The notes: a model not told the origin generated them from the letters alone. A DNA stretch of 64,000 bases from Nostoc spongiaeforme FACHB-130 (GCF_014698475.1 NZ_JACJTB010000001.1:1-64000), one strand, 5' to 3'; shown: positions 1-9,287, numbered from the stretch's first letter. A program made the numbers and translations.

Positions 1-102
1 ATATTAGCTCAATTATCTTCTGAATTAGTATCCTCTTTGACCAGTTATGATTTCATCCTTGAAGCTCTTTTCCATCAAGCTTTATTCTATGCAGGTTCAT
101 AG
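1..102 (+). CDS. C-terminal end of an unidentified protein (partial)
   Basis: The window opens in a reading frame of 33 codons ending in TAG at 100-102, with peptide end FHQALFYAGS. The composition looks protein-like (alternating Leu, Ser and aromatic residues), but the fragment is too short to assign to a family. It may be the tail of a gene that starts before the window, or chance. Bases 103-243 after it hold only an AT-rich spacer and a CTTGTCCCTCTTGTCCCC-type low-complexity repeat near 190-212. Confidence 0.35.
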   Translation: MLAQLSSELVSSLTSYDFILEALFHQALFYAGS

Positions 103-243
103 AGAATTGGTATAACTACGTTCAAATTTTCTCTTTGTGTCACGCACCCTACAGAAAAAATATGTAAGTCCTCATCTACCTTACTCCCTTGTCCCTCTTG
201 TCCCCTTGTGCCTAAATGATGTGGAGTGTGAGCTACAGATTTA

Positions 244-696
244 TTAAAGCAGATGAAATTCTGCTATGGCATGGGGAAAATTTTTATTTTCATGGCTGGG
301 ACGGCTGAGTTTAATTAAGGCAAATCTTTGCAAGGGAGTTAAAGCCGCCCACTGTTTTAAACTCAAGTTGACACCTAGTTCTTGAGCTTTTTCTTGTAAG
401 ATAGTTGGGATAGTACTAGAGTCCATCCAAGCAGGATAAGCATCTACAGGGAGTTGTCCTACAGGTGTACCTGTTTTTTCTAAAATTAGTTGTTGGAGAT
501 ATTCTCTGTAAGCATCAATTTCGGTTTGTGTAGTGCAAGGTAATTCTAGTACAGCTTCACGCTCATCTTGCGTCATTTGTAACCAATCTGATAACTTGAG
601 TTTAATTCCGCAAGTATCTAATTTATATCTCACTTGCATTGGTATGCAGCGTAGAGAACTTACAAAATCTGCTTCAAATTTAAAAAACGTTGTCAT
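244..696 (-). CDS. narM: Nitrate reductase-associated protein (NarM-like)
   Basis: A 150-residue soluble protein with no signal peptide or membrane segment. Sequence features such as the N-terminal FKFEADFVSSLRCIPMQVRY stretch and the later ALTPLQRFALIKLSRPSHEN stretch match my memory of the cyanobacterial nitrate reductase-associated family (PF09655/TIGR02664). Its Synechococcus elongatus member NarM is needed for active nitrate reductase, probably in cofactor assembly or enzyme maturation. Length fits the family. It lies on the same strand and downstream of narB, separated by the psiE-like gene, which supports the role. No clear Shine-Dalgarno sequence is visible before the ATG at 696. The family call is fairly sure; the biochemical role is inferred from the homologue. 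Confidence 0.85.
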   Translation of the reverse strand: MTTFFKFEADFVSSLRCIPMQVRYKLDTCGIKLKLSDWLQMTQDEREAVLELPCTTQTEIDAYREYLQQLILEKTGTPVGQLPVDAYPAWMDSSTIPTILQEKAQELGVNLSLKQWAALTPLQRFALIKLSRPSHENKNFPHAIAEFHLL

Positions 697-783
697 GTTT
701 TAACTAATAGAATATGTAAAGAAGAGTTTTTCATCTACTAATTTTAATATTTTTTATATTAATTATTTTTAAATGTGAACGAT

Positions 784-1251
784 CTAATGAGATTGTTTGG
801 AATTACTAGAGCGAATTATCAAATAACTGATAGATAAAGCTAATATAGCGATTCCTAAGCCAATTATATCAATTCCTGTAACTTTCTCTAAGTCAAGAAT
901 AATAATTTTACGAGCGACAGCAATTAAAGAAGTGACAATAACTAATTCCACTTGGAATACATGTTTACGCAGGTATGCTGTGATATTTTCGAGAATTTCT
1001 AAGGCAATTAGAATATTTAAGAACAAGCCAAATATTTTAAATAATGTTGTATTGAATTTACCATAAGGAGTATCAAATAGCTCTTTAATCAAAAAAGCAC
1101 CTAAATCTCCGATCGCAACTAATATTACTAGCACCATTAACACAGATAAAACTTTAGAAACTATTACCTCGACGTTTTCGATAACGTGCATAAAGCCTTC
1201 ATCGGTAAATACTCCGAAGATGTTTTTGAATAGTTTTTTCATCTGCTGCAT
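784..1251 (-). CDS. PsiE-family (phosphate-starvation-inducible E) membrane protein
   Basis: A 155-residue protein with about four hydrophobic helices (roughly residues 33-55, 68-90, 100-118 and 125-147) and a short charged N-terminus. The layout and the segment LEILENITAYLRKHVFQVEL are typical of the PsiE family (PF06146), whose biochemical function is unknown. An alternative start three codons later (ATG at 1242) is better placed after an AGGATG sequence. It sits between narB and narM on the same strand, so it may ride on the nitrate transcript. Nothing in the sequence ties it to nitrate or phosphate. Bases 1252-1445 upstream hold no recognisable gene. Confidence 0.75.
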   Translation of the reverse strand: MQQMKKLFKNIFGVFTDEGFMHVIENVEVIVSKVLSVLMVLVILVAIGDLGAFLIKELFDTPYGKFNTTLFKIFGLFLNILIALEILENITAYLRKHVFQVELVIVTSLIAVARKIIILDLEKVTGIDIIGLGIAILALSISYLIIRSSNSKQSH

Positions 1252-1445
1252 CCTGGTTATAGTTCAACAAGCAATTGGTAATAATGTAGATATAGTCAGT
1301 CAATATCAAGAATTACGATATAATTTCTTGATGTCTGCTGTAGTCAAGATTCAAGGATGAATGTTGTCAATCTTTACCATTGACTAGTATCTATTGATTT
1401 AATTACTCAATTACCAATTTCTTGTTTAAGGATATACCAAGCAGA

Positions 1446-3665
1446 TCACCATTGTGACGATTGGAGTTGATAATTTTTGCTGGTGACTTCCACAGAAATT
1501 GGTGCTAGTTGGACTGCACAAGCTTTTAATTCTGGTTGCCCAGAATCTGGACAAGATTCGGGATGGGTGAGGGCGTTTGCTTCGGCATCATTTGCCCAGA
1601 GTGCGCCCCAGTGCATGGGGACAAATACAGTACCGGGTGCGATCGCCTTTGTCACTTTTGCGGGAAAATGAGCTTGACCACGACGCGATCGCACTTCGAT
1701 TACCTGGTTATCGCTAATTCCCAACCTAGCCGCATCGCGGGGATGAATTTCAATAAATGGTTCCGGGTGCATTGAGCGAATTTTTTCAATGCGGCCTGTG
1801 CGGGTTTGCGTGTGCCAATGTCCATAAAGACGGCCATTAGTTAACACAAAAGGATAATCGGGGTCTGGTAATTCTGCTAAACCTTTAGAGTAATACGCCC
1901 CGAACCGCGCCCGACCGTCGGGAGTATGGAAGTGTAAATCGGTATAGAGTCTTTTTGAGTGTTGAGTTACTTCTTTATACTCAGCACTCAGCACTTTTAA
2001 CTCAGCACTTTTTTCGGGATGCGGCCATTGGGTTGGGCCTTGTTTTTGTAATTGTTCATGACTGATACCCGACATATCGCATGGACGATTTTTTGTTAGT
2101 TGGGCAAATTCGGCGTAAACTTCGGCAGAGTTGGCAAAGTTAAACTTATCGGCAAAACCTAACCTTCGTCCGACTTCTGCGAAAATTTCCCAGTCGGCTT
2201 TAGCTTCTCTCGGCGGTTGACGGAATGCTTGACACAGAGTTACCCGGCGTTCAGAATTGGTCATTACGCCAGTTTTTTCACCCCACTGGGCAGCAGGTAA
2301 CAGCACATGGGCGTAAGCGGCGGTTTCTGTGGGATAGTATGCGTCTTGATAAATTGTGAAAGGCGATCGCAATAACGCTTTCTTGGTGCGTTCCAAATCT
2401 GGCATACTTACAGCTGGGTTAGTAGCTGCAATCCACAATACACCTACATCACCAGTTTCCAAACCTGTAATCATATCCCAAGCAGTCATACCAGGAGTAG
2501 GGGAAATTTGACCACGCTTCAGTCCCCAAAAATCTTCAACTTCGGCGCGATGCTGGTCATTTTTCACCAAGCGATAACCAGGTAACAAATGCGCCAAACC
2601 TCCGGCTTCTCTACCTCCCATCGCATTTGGTTGACCTGTTAACGAAAACGGCCCCGCCCCTGGCTTACCAATTTGTGCAGTCATCAAGTGTAGGTTAATG
2701 ATAGTTCTAACCTTGGCTGTACCTTCACTAGATTGGTTGACACCCATCGACCACAATGACAGCACCTTTTGTGACTGACCCCAATAACGCGCGGCTGTTT
2801 CTAAATCTTCAATGCTGATACCACATTGACGCGCTGCTACTTCGGGGGGATAGTGGCGAATGACTTCTGCATAAGCTGAAAAATTGCTAGTACAGTCATC
2901 GATAAACATTGTGTCAATGTATCCCCAACGCATTAATAAATGGGCGATACCATTTAACAAGTCGATATCTGTACCGGGACGAATTGCTAAATGTAAATCT
3001 GCGGCTTCGGCGGTGGGTGTGCGACGGGGATCAACCACCACCATTTTTACCTTGCGGTTTTTTTTGTGGTATTTCGCCAGTCTATTAAAAATAATGGGAT
3101 GACATTCTGCGGTGTTAGTCCCAATTAAAAATGCACAATCAGTTAACTCTAAATCTTCGTAGCAGCAGGGTGGGCCATCAGCACCAAAACTTTGAATATA
3201 TCCAGCAACCGCACTGGACATACATAACCGTGAATTCGCATCAAAATTGTTAGTTCCTAGACACCCTTTTAAAAGTTTTTGGGCGGTGTAATAGTCCTCG
3301 GTTTGAAACTGACCGGAACCGTACATACAAATAGCTTCTGGCCCTTGAGTGAAGCGTACAGTTTGGATGCGGTTGGTGATGATATTAAAAGCTTCATCCC
3401 AACTAACTTGGCGAAACTCTTGATCTAAAGAGTCCCGCACCATTGGGTAATGTAGTCTATTTTTATCTAAAGATTCGGCGATCGTTGCGCCTTTAACGCA
3501 TACCATACCCTGACTAGAAGGGTGAGATTTATCACCTCTGACTCGCCAAATCGGATTACCTTTGCTATCTCGATTAGTTGCTTTATTAAGTTGTGCTGGT
3601 GGCGAAACTTCTAAACCACAGCCAACACCACAATAGGGACAAAGGGTTTTAGTAAATTCACTCAT
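1446..3665 (-). CDS. narB: Ferredoxin-dependent assimilatory nitrate reductase NarB
   Basis: A 739-residue molybdoenzyme that reduces nitrate to nitrite with electrons from reduced ferredoxin in the cytoplasm. The N-terminal [4Fe-4S] ligands are visible as C9-x2-C12-x3-C16 and C56 (CPYCGVGC, then GMVCVKG). The bis-MGD molybdopterin oxidoreductase body follows, with the NSRLCMSS cysteine as probable Mo ligand, and the C-terminal dinucleotide-binding domain ([18 protein letters not shown] region). Length fits cyanobacterial NarB. It is the last catalytic gene of the nir cluster, 183 bases after nrtP. A hairpin from an ACACAGAT inverted repeat (3700-3720) lies in its leader. Oddity: codons covering 1955-2011 are made of STRR-type ACTCAGC repeat and read [20 protein letters not shown], an in-frame insertion. 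Confidence 0.97.
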   Translation of the reverse strand: MSEFTKTLCPYCGVGCGLEVSPPAQLNKATNRDSKGNPIWRVRGDKSHPSSQGMVCVKGATIAESLDKNRLHYPMVRDSLDQEFRQVSWDEAFNIITNRIQTVRFTQGPEAICMYGSGQFQTEDYYTAQKLLKGCLGTNNFDANSRLCMSSAVAGYIQSFGADGPPCCYEDLELTDCAFLIGTNTAECHPIIFNRLAKYHKKNRKVKMVVVDPRRTPTAEAADLHLAIRPGTDIDLLNGIAHLLMRWGYIDTMFIDDCTSNFSAYAEVIRHYPPEVAARQCGISIEDLETAARYWGQSQKVLSLWSMGVNQSSEGTAKVRTIINLHLMTAQIGKPGAGPFSLTGQPNAMGGREAGGLAHLLPGYRLVKNDQHRAEVEDFWGLKRGQISPTPGMTAWDMITGLETGDVGVLWIAATNPAVSMPDLERTKKALLRSPFTIYQDAYYPTETAAYAHVLLPAAQWGEKTGVMTNSERRVTLCQAFRQPPREAKADWEIFAEVGRRLGFADKFNFANSAEVYAEFAQLTKNRPCDMSGISHEQLQKQGPTQWPHPEKSAELKVLSAEYKEVTQHSKRLYTDLHFHTPDGRARFGAYYSKGLAELPDPDYPFVLTNGRLYGHWHTQTRTGRIEKIRSMHPEPFIEIHPRDAARLGISDNQVIEVRSRRGQAHFPAKVTKAIAPGTVFVPMHWGALWANDAEANALTHPESCPDSGQPELKACAVQLAPISVEVTSKNYQLQSSQW
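1955..2011. repeat. STRR heptamer repeat inside narB
   Basis: The plus strand reads TGAGTGTTGAGT, a short AT-rich loop, then ACTCAGCACTCAGCACTT and AACTCAGCACTT. This is the ACTCAGC heptanucleotide in both orientations, able to form a hairpin. The same heptamer recurs between genes at 22270-22300, 48287-48318 and 57178-57201, and inside nirA at 11711-11742. Here it lies within narB and keeps the frame open. Confidence 0.85.
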
Positions 3666-3699
3666 GTAGCTACACCACTTTTGATTTTTTGGAGGTTAG

Positions 3700-3720
3700 A
3701 CACAGATAATTCATCTGTGT
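3700..3720. repeat. Inverted repeat ACACAGAT...ATCTGTGT in narB leader
   Basis: Perfect 8-base arms with a 5-base loop, followed on the plus strand by a further TTATCTGTGG and a T run. The ACACAGAT family is a common dispersed repeat in cyanobacteria and recurs at 61236-61289. It lies 35 bases upstream of the narB start, so it would form a hairpin in the narB leader RNA. No function is shown. Confidence 0.5.
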
Positions 3721-3802
3721 TTATCTGTGGTTTTTTATGAAAAAATTAAGGTAATTAGTAATAGAAAATAATTATTAAACGCTGGCTACGCAGATAAGAG
3801 AA

Positions 3803-3836
3803 CAAGGATGAAATAATTTAGCTAATTTCATCCTTG
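3803..3836. terminator. Hairpin between nrtP and narB (partial terminator or processing site)
   Basis: CAAGGATGAAAT (3803-3814) and ATTTCATCCTTG (3825-3836) are perfect 12-base arms around a 10-base AT-rich loop, 12 bases after the nrtP stop codon. On the minus strand the 3' side is followed by TTCTC, a poor U-tract, so complete termination is unlikely. On the plus strand ATTTTTC follows. It could lower narB expression relative to the transporter genes or protect the upstream mRNA 3' end. Confidence 0.6.
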
Positions 3837-3847
3837 ATTTTTCGAGT

Positions 3848-5347
3848 TTATTCTTCAGCTAAAATTACAGATTTTTGAGTTGAATTTTCTGGTGATTCTT
3901 CCGGCGCACCTGCAAAAGAGCCTTGTGGTTCCTTGAGGAAGAAAGCACACATAAAAGCACAAATCATTGCTGCTATACCCATTGTAGAAAATAAGGTTGG
4001 TGCATCGGTTAAGCTGTAAATTGTCAGGTAAACTACGCCACCAAAATTACCATAGGCTCCGACGTTACCTGCAATTTGTCCGGTAGCTTCTTTTTTAATG
4101 AGGGGGACAATACCGTAAGTTGCACCGCAGCCAGCTTGGGCAAAGTAGGCACAAAACATAGTTACTGCGATCGCCAGCCCAATCGGCCAGTTAGCATTAA
4201 TAAAATGTGCCATTAAATAGCCAACAGCAATGCCAGCCGAAATAATTGTCATTGTCCATTTGCGGGAACCAAATTTGTCAGAAATTACGCCACCGCTAGG
4301 ACGAGAAACTAAGTTTAAAAATGGATAAGTTGCCGCAATCATCGCTGCAACTACGTGTTCTAAAGCAAAGGTTTTTTCAAAGAAAGCTGGCAGCATAGAA
4401 ACAGCTGCTAATTCTGAACCAAAGTTAGTTACGTAAGTAAATTCGAGGATCGCAACTTGGCTAAAGTTATATCGTTGTGCGGGAGCGTAAGTTTTCTTCC
4501 CAGTTAATAGTTCTTTGTTGACTTCATAAGCTTTGTAAGTTTGGTAAGCAAATAATCCTAATAATGCTAACCAAACTAAATACATTTGGGGCAGAGTCAA
4601 AAAGTGAATATTTTTTTGTTCTAACCGCCAAGCTAATAAACCAAGGGCAAATATCAAACCAAAATTTGAGACTATCATCGCCCAGAAACTTTTGACGCTG
4701 GTAACTTCTAAAGCACCATTTTTCTTAGGTCGCTTGTAGACTTTGCCAGTAGGCGTATCTTGAACAGTGTTGAAATAAATTACGCCATAGATAGCGGCAA
4801 TGATACCAGTGAGTGCGATCGCCAACCGCCAGTTAGAACCACCACCAGCCATAAAGCTAGTAGCCACAGCAAGCATCGGTAAGGCGAATTCTGCACCAAA
4901 AGCCCCAAAGTTGCCCCAACCGCCATAAATACCCTGCGCGCTTCCCATTTCTTTCGGGGGGAACCATTCAGCTACCATGCGGATACCGACGACAAACCCG
5001 GAACCAACAATTCCCATTAACAAGCGGCTGATGACTAGTTGATTAAAATCCTGAGATAACGCCGTAGCTAAACAGGGAACAGCAGCAAATACTAACAATA
5101 TCGAATAAGTAATCCTGGGGCCAAAACGGTCTAACAGCATCCCAATAATTAGCCGCGCTGGAATTGTTAAGGCGAGATTGCAGATTCCTAAAGTTTTAAT
5201 TTGCTCAGGTGCTAAATGCAGTTCCTTGCCAATCGTGGTAGCAAACGGAGCAAAGTTAAACCAACAGACAAAGGTGAGAAAAAAGGCAAACCAAGTCTGA
5301 TGTAAGATGCGGTAGCGATCCCTGAATGAAAATAAATTTTTCAGCAT
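3848..5347 (-). CDS. nrtP: Nitrate/nitrite permease of the MFS NNP family (NrtP)
   Basis: A 499-residue membrane protein with about 12 hydrophobic helices. Both nitrate signature motifs of the NNP family are present: GGWGNFGAFG in the first half (TM5 region) and GNVGAYGNFGG in the second half (TM11 region), as is an MFS loop motif, LDRFGPR. NrtP (also called NapA) imports nitrate and nitrite across the plasma membrane and in other cyanobacteria takes the place of the ABC transporter. Here it lies between nrtD (102 bases upstream) and narB (downstream) on the same strand, so this cell seems to encode both transporter types in one cluster. The 5' spacer carries a dispersed-repeat remnant (5384-5447), hinting at rearrangement near its insertion point. 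Confidence 0.93.
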   Translation of the reverse strand: MLKNLFSFRDRYRILHQTWFAFFLTFVCWFNFAPFATTIGKELHLAPEQIKTLGICNLALTIPARLIIGMLLDRFGPRITYSILLVFAAVPCLATALSQDFNQLVISRLLMGIVGSGFVVGIRMVAEWFPPKEMGSAQGIYGGWGNFGAFGAEFALPMLAVATSFMAGGGSNWRLAIALTGIIAAIYGVIYFNTVQDTPTGKVYKRPKKNGALEVTSVKSFWAMIVSNFGLIFALGLLAWRLEQKNIHFLTLPQMYLVWLALLGLFAYQTYKAYEVNKELLTGKKTYAPAQRYNFSQVAILEFTYVTNFGSELAAVSMLPAFFEKTFALEHVVAAMIAATYPFLNLVSRPSGGVISDKFGSRKWTMTIISAGIAVGYLMAHFINANWPIGLAIAVTMFCAYFAQAGCGATYGIVPLIKKEATGQIAGNVGAYGNFGGVVYLTIYSLTDAPTLFSTMGIAAMICAFMCAFFLKEPQGSFAGAPEESPENSTQKSVILAEE

Positions 5348-5383
5348 TTCAATTTTCCTAAATTACTTTTGCGCTCTTCTTTG

Positions 5384-5447
5384 CGCAACAGTTGCTTCAA
5401 GTCGGCAGAGCCGCCCAATGCACTGCCTTGCCTATGCGCGAGAAAAA
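5384..5447. repeat. Dispersed GC-rich repeat remnant between nrtD and nrtP
   Basis: Read on the minus strand this stretch begins CGCGCATAGGCAAGGCAGTG and ends near TTGCGCAAAGAAG. It resembles the stretch at 6312-6385, which begins CGCGCAAAGGCGAGGCAGCG. Both look like members of a GC-rich intergenic repeat family common in Nostocales. They lie on either side of nrtD. Confidence 0.5.
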
Positions 5448-5449
5448 TC

Positions 5450-6280
5450 TTACTCTTCATCATGGGCAAACCGACGATAAAGGAAATCTAAGGCGTAGTT
5501 CCGCAAGTTGTAGTATTCTGGGTCTTCCATAATGCGGCGACGGTTGCGGGGACGGGAGAAGGGAATCTCTAAAACTTCACCGATTTGAGCGGCTGGGCCA
5601 TTGGTCATCATGACTACTCTGTCGGCTAGGAACAACGCTTCGTCAATGTCGTGGGTAATCATCAGGACAGTAACTTGATGGTCACTCCAGATTTGCAGTA
5701 GTTCTTCTTGCAATTCTTCTTTGGTGATTGCGTCTAACGCACCGAAGGGTTCATCCAGAATCAAGACTTTGGGGCGGATGGAAAGGGCGCGGGCGATCGC
5801 AACTCGCTGTTTCATCCCACCAGAAATCTGACTCGGTTTCTTATCTGCGGCTTCTGTCAGTCCCACCATTGCTAAATGTTCTCTAACAATGGCGCGTTTT
5901 TCGGCTTGGGGTTTTTTGGGAAATACGGAATCTACAGCCAGATAAACGTTCTCAAATACGCTCAACCAAGGTAGTAAGCAATAGTTTTGAAATACCATCA
6001 TCCTGTCTGGCCCTGGTTCGGTGATGGGTTGGTCTTGCAGCATGACAACGCCATCGGTGGGTGTGTTGAAACCAGACACCATATTGAGGAGGGTGGATTT
6101 ACCGCAGCCGGAGTGACCAATTAAGCAGACAAATTCGCCTTCACGAACTTTGAGGTCAATCCCATCGAGGACGGTGTAAGGGCCTTCGGGGGTGGGATAA
6201 ATTTTGCTTACGCCTTCGATGACGAGGAAGTTATCTGCTTTGGTTTGTGGTTGTTGGAGAGTTTTATTTACTAATTGCAT
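5450..6280 (-). CDS. nrtD: Nitrate ABC transporter ATP-binding subunit NrtD
   Basis: A 276-residue ABC ATPase that powers nitrate/nitrite import with NrtC, membrane subunit NrtB and binding protein NrtA. Walker A is GHSGCGKST (about residues 56-64), the Q-loop lies in MVFQNYCLLPW, the signature is ISGGMKQR, and Walker B plus D-loop read LILDEPFGALD. Unlike NrtC it has no C-terminal substrate-binding-like domain, which separates the two. It is flanked by two related GC-rich repeat remnants. Length and motifs fit the NrtD family well. Confidence 0.95.
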   Translation of the reverse strand: MQLVNKTLQQPQTKADNFLVIEGVSKIYPTPEGPYTVLDGIDLKVREGEFVCLIGHSGCGKSTLLNMVSGFNTPTDGVVMLQDQPITEPGPDRMMVFQNYCLLPWLSVFENVYLAVDSVFPKKPQAEKRAIVREHLAMVGLTEAADKKPSQISGGMKQRVAIARALSIRPKVLILDEPFGALDAITKEELQEELLQIWSDHQVTVLMITHDIDEALFLADRVVMMTNGPAAQIGEVLEIPFSRPRNRRRIMEDPEYYNLRNYALDFLYRRFAHDEE

Positions 6281-6311
6281 GATATTTTTTCGTTTTGCTA
6301 ACTGAATTTAT

Positions 6312-6385
6312 GAATTGTTCGCGCAAAGGCGAGGCAGCGCGGTGGACGGGTTTCCCGGCATAGAGCGACTGCCGTCGCAAAGACG
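6312..6385. repeat. Dispersed GC-rich repeat remnant between nrtC and nrtD
   Basis: This stretch begins CGCGCAAAGGCGAGGCAGCG and contains GGACGGGTTTCCCGGC, a short palindrome. It resembles the reverse of 5384-5447. It fills most of the 119-base spacer between nrtC and nrtD, which is short in a plain operon. No coding potential is seen. Confidence 0.5.
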
Positions 6386-6399
6386 CAAAGGGAAAATGA

Positions 6400-8388
6400 C
6401 TAAATAAAGACTTCTTCTATACGGATGTCTCTTTTGATTTCTAGGCTTTTGAGGTATTCTAGGGGTTCTGAGGGGTTAAAAACTTTACCGTCGAATAGGT
6501 GAATTGGGTCGTCATAGCCGGTATCGAGTAAGCCGAGGTCACGGGCGGCTGCACCAAATATGTCTGCACGACAAACTCTTTCGATAACTTCTACCCAGTT
6601 TTTCGGGAAGGGTGTTAAGCCCCAGCGTGAGAGTTGAGTTACCATCCACAAGATTTCGGTGCGGTTGGGATAGTTGGTTTTGTTGAGGTAAAACTGGTTG
6701 TAGGCTGTGAGTGATTGGGGTTCTGTACCGTCGCCGCGATCGTAGGGATCGGTGAAGCCTGGGCGGATGTAGGCAGGATTGATATTGAGGTATTCAGGGC
6801 GGCAGAGGAAGCCGAGAATTTCTTCGCGGTTGCGGAGGTCATCACAGTATTTGCAAGCTTCTAAGAGGGATTTGACGAGGGCTAGATAAGTTTCTGGGTA
6901 CTGCTGCGCCCATTCTTCCCGCACTCCTAAGACTTCTCTAGGCTGTCCTGACCATGTTTCTAGGGCGGTGGCGGCGATGAATCCTACGTCATCATGAACG
7001 GCTATATGACTCCAAGGTTCGCCTGCACAGTAACCGTCAATGGTTCCGGCTTTAAGTTGAGCGGCCATTTCCATTGGTGCGATCGCAGTTAAACTCACAT
7101 CTCTATCAGGGTCGATACCACCAGCCGCTAACCAATAACGCAGAATTAAGTTCTGCATGGATGTGGGATGCACGACTCCCAATGTCAAAATTTGGTCGGG
7201 GGTAGCGTTAATGGCTGCTTTCAGGTCACTTAGATTTCGGACACCTTCGCTATACAGTCTTTTGCTTAAAGTAATAGCACTAGCATTTCGGGAGAGATTC
7301 AGCGCGTTGACAACCGGAATTGGTGTTTTACCGCCAGCACCTAAAGTAAGTGCTAAGGGCATCCCTGCCAGCATTTGGGCTGCATCTAATTTACCTGTAG
7401 CCACGCCTTTGGCGATTTCATTCCAATTAGATGCACGGCTGAGGGTGACTTCCAAACCATATTGGGCAAAGAAACCTTTTTCTTGAGCCACAATTAAAGG
7501 TGCAGCATCAGTCAAGGGCATAAAGCCAATTTCTAAGTTGACTTTTTCTAAACCTCTTGAGGATACCGCTACAGGTGCGACTGTTTGCTGTGTTTTGCGT
7601 TTCTTAGCTTGCTTTTGTTGGTTGAGGAAGTAAATCATCTCATTCCGCAGATTGTAGTAACTGGGATGATTAACGACTTCCAAACGTTGACGGGGACGAG
7701 GGATAGGTACTTCCAGAATTTGCCCAATGTGTGCTTCTGGGCCATTGGTGAGCATAACGATGCGATCGCTCAACAATAATGCTTCATCCACATCATGAGT
7801 TACCATCACACAGGTAACATTATGCTCATTGCAGATTTTCATTAATTGCTCTTGCAAACTCCCCCTTGTAAGCGCATCTAACGCACCAAACGGTTCATCT
7901 AACAACAACAACTTCGGACGAATAGCCAAAGCACGGGCTATTGCTACCCGTTGTTTCATCCCCCCAGACAACTCACTGGGACGCTTCTTCGCTGCTAGAC
8001 GCAAGCCCACCATATCGATATGTTCTTCGATGATGGACAGGCGATCGCTTTTCGACTTATTTTGATAAACCTCATCCACAGCCAAAGCGATATTTTCCCG
8101 CACAGTTAACCAGGGAAGCAGCGAGTAATTTTGAAACACCACCATCCGGTCGGGACTAGGTTCTCGAATCTCCTTCCCTTCCAGAGTCACACCACCAATA
8201 CTGGCTCTATCTAAACCCGCAATAATATTAAGTAAAGTAGACTTTCCGCAACCAGAATGTCCAATTAACGAAACAAATTCACCTTGGCGGATTTTTAATT
8301 CAATATTTTTCAGCGCAATGTATTTACCACCATTTGGTAAATCAAATATTCTATCAACGTGGTCAACTTCAACAAAAGTAGTAGTCAT
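6400..8388 (-). CDS. nrtC: Nitrate ABC transporter ATPase with regulatory substrate-binding domain, NrtC
   Basis: A 662-residue fusion. Residues 1-260 are an ABC ATPase (Walker A GHSGCGKST, signature LSGGMKQR, Walker B LLLLDEPFGALD) close to NrtD. After a basic linker (KQAKKRKTQQ), residues about 280-660 form an NrtA-like solute-binding domain beginning EIGFMPLTDAAPLIVAQEKG. In Synechococcus this C-terminal domain is cytoplasmic and regulatory, needed for ammonium inhibition of uptake. The same architecture here supports that role by homology. The upstream spacer (8389-8447) contains TGGTCATTTGTCCTTAGTC repeats. Confidence 0.97.
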   Translation of the reverse strand: MTTTFVEVDHVDRIFDLPNGGKYIALKNIELKIRQGEFVSLIGHSGCGKSTLLNIIAGLDRASIGGVTLEGKEIREPSPDRMVVFQNYSLLPWLTVRENIALAVDEVYQNKSKSDRLSIIEEHIDMVGLRLAAKKRPSELSGGMKQRVAIARALAIRPKLLLLDEPFGALDALTRGSLQEQLMKICNEHNVTCVMVTHDVDEALLLSDRIVMLTNGPEAHIGQILEVPIPRPRQRLEVVNHPSYYNLRNEMIYFLNQQKQAKKRKTQQTVAPVAVSSRGLEKVNLEIGFMPLTDAAPLIVAQEKGFFAQYGLEVTLSRASNWNEIAKGVATGKLDAAQMLAGMPLALTLGAGGKTPIPVVNALNLSRNASAITLSKRLYSEGVRNLSDLKAAINATPDQILTLGVVHPTSMQNLILRYWLAAGGIDPDRDVSLTAIAPMEMAAQLKAGTIDGYCAGEPWSHIAVHDDVGFIAATALETWSGQPREVLGVREEWAQQYPETYLALVKSLLEACKYCDDLRNREEILGFLCRPEYLNINPAYIRPGFTDPYDRGDGTEPQSLTAYNQFYLNKTNYPNRTEILWMVTQLSRWGLTPFPKNWVEVIERVCRADIFGAAARDLGLLDTGYDDPIHLFDGKVFNPSEPLEYLKSLEIKRDIRIEEVFI

Positions 8389-8447
8389 TGGTCATTTGTC
8401 CTTAGTCATTTGTCCTTAGTCAATGGTCAATAGAACTTAACTATTGA
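8389..8447. repeat. STRR-type TAGTCATTTGTCCT tandem repeat in nrtB-nrtC spacer
   Basis: The spacer consists almost entirely of variants of TTGGTCATTTGTCCTTAGTC, a degenerate heptanucleotide repeat family. Related tracts are at 13137-13160, 17355-17400, 20246-20275, 22170-22220, 25190-25242, 30510-30602 and 32861-32895. It does not interrupt the operon's coding order. Confidence 0.75.
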
Positions 8448-9287
8448 CTACTTTTGTTCAGCTACAACTTTGCTTGCTATAAAACCAACCAACCTATCCA
8501 ACAACAACCCAACCAAACCAACATAGATTAATGCCAAAATAATCTCACTCAAATTAGTTTCAGTCGTCGTGTTGTAAGCATCCCAAATAAACGAACCAAT
8601 GCCCACACCACCAACTAACATTTCAGCCGCAACAATTGCTAACCAAGATAAACCAATTCCGATACGTAAACCTGTAAAAATATAAGGCACAGTCGCCGGA
8701 AACACTATCTTAAAGAAATACTTTGCGCCTCTTAATTTTAAGACTCTCGCCACATTCACATAATCTTGCGGAATTTGCTGCACACCCACAGTCGTGTTAA
8801 TAATAATCGGCCAAATCGAAGTGATAAAAATTACGAAAATTGCTGAAGGATTAGCCTGTTGAAATGCTGCCAAAGAAATTGGAAGCCAAGCAAGAGGCGG
8901 TACAGTTCGCAATACTTGAAATATGGGATCTACCGCATTATATACAAATTGATTAGCACCAATTAAAATCCCTAATGTGATACCGACAACTGTTGCTAAA
9001 GAAAAACCTAAACCTACTCTTCCCAAACTGCTGAGTATTTGCCAACCTAAACCCTTATCACTTTCACCGTTATCAAAAAATGGGTTAATAATAAAAGGGT
9101 CAAAAGTTTCAGAAAATGTTTCTATTGGGCCAGGTAACTTAAAGCCAGGATTCAAACAAAGTAATTGCCAAACTACTAGAAAAATTGCAAGTGCTACCAA
9201 AGGCGGTACAACTTTTTGAGTAATAAATTTATTAATCGCCTTTTGAGGCTTTTTTCTAAATGTACGATTTCCTGTAATAGCTGTCAT
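8448..9287 (-). CDS. nrtB: Nitrate ABC transporter permease NrtB
   Basis: A 279-residue inner-membrane permease with about six hydrophobic helices. The first is near residues 31-48 (PPLVALAIFLVVWQLLC). The EAA-type cytoplasmic loop that contacts the ATPases is recognisable in VARVLKLRGAKYFFKIVFPA. It belongs to the binding-protein-dependent transport family of nitrate, sulfonate and taurine permeases. It lies between nrtA and nrtC with 69- and 59-base spacers. Length is as expected. Confidence 0.95.
   Translation of the reverse strand: MTAITGNRTFRKKPQKAINKFITQKVVPPLVALAIFLVVWQLLCLNPGFKLPGPIETFSETFDPFIINPFFDNGESDKGLGWQILSSLGRVGLGFSLATVVGITLGILIGANQFVYNAVDPIFQVLRTVPPLAWLPISLAAFQQANPSAIFVIFITSIWPIIINTTVGVQQIPQDYVNVARVLKLRGAKYFFKIVFPATVPYIFTGLRIGIGLSWLAIVAAEMLVGGVGIGSFIWDAYNTTTETNLSEIILALIYVGLVGLLLDRLVGFIASKVVAEQK

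Noticed and set aside
1477-1775. Plus-strand frames opposite narB
   Set aside because: Shadows of narB; no ribosome site or family resemblance.
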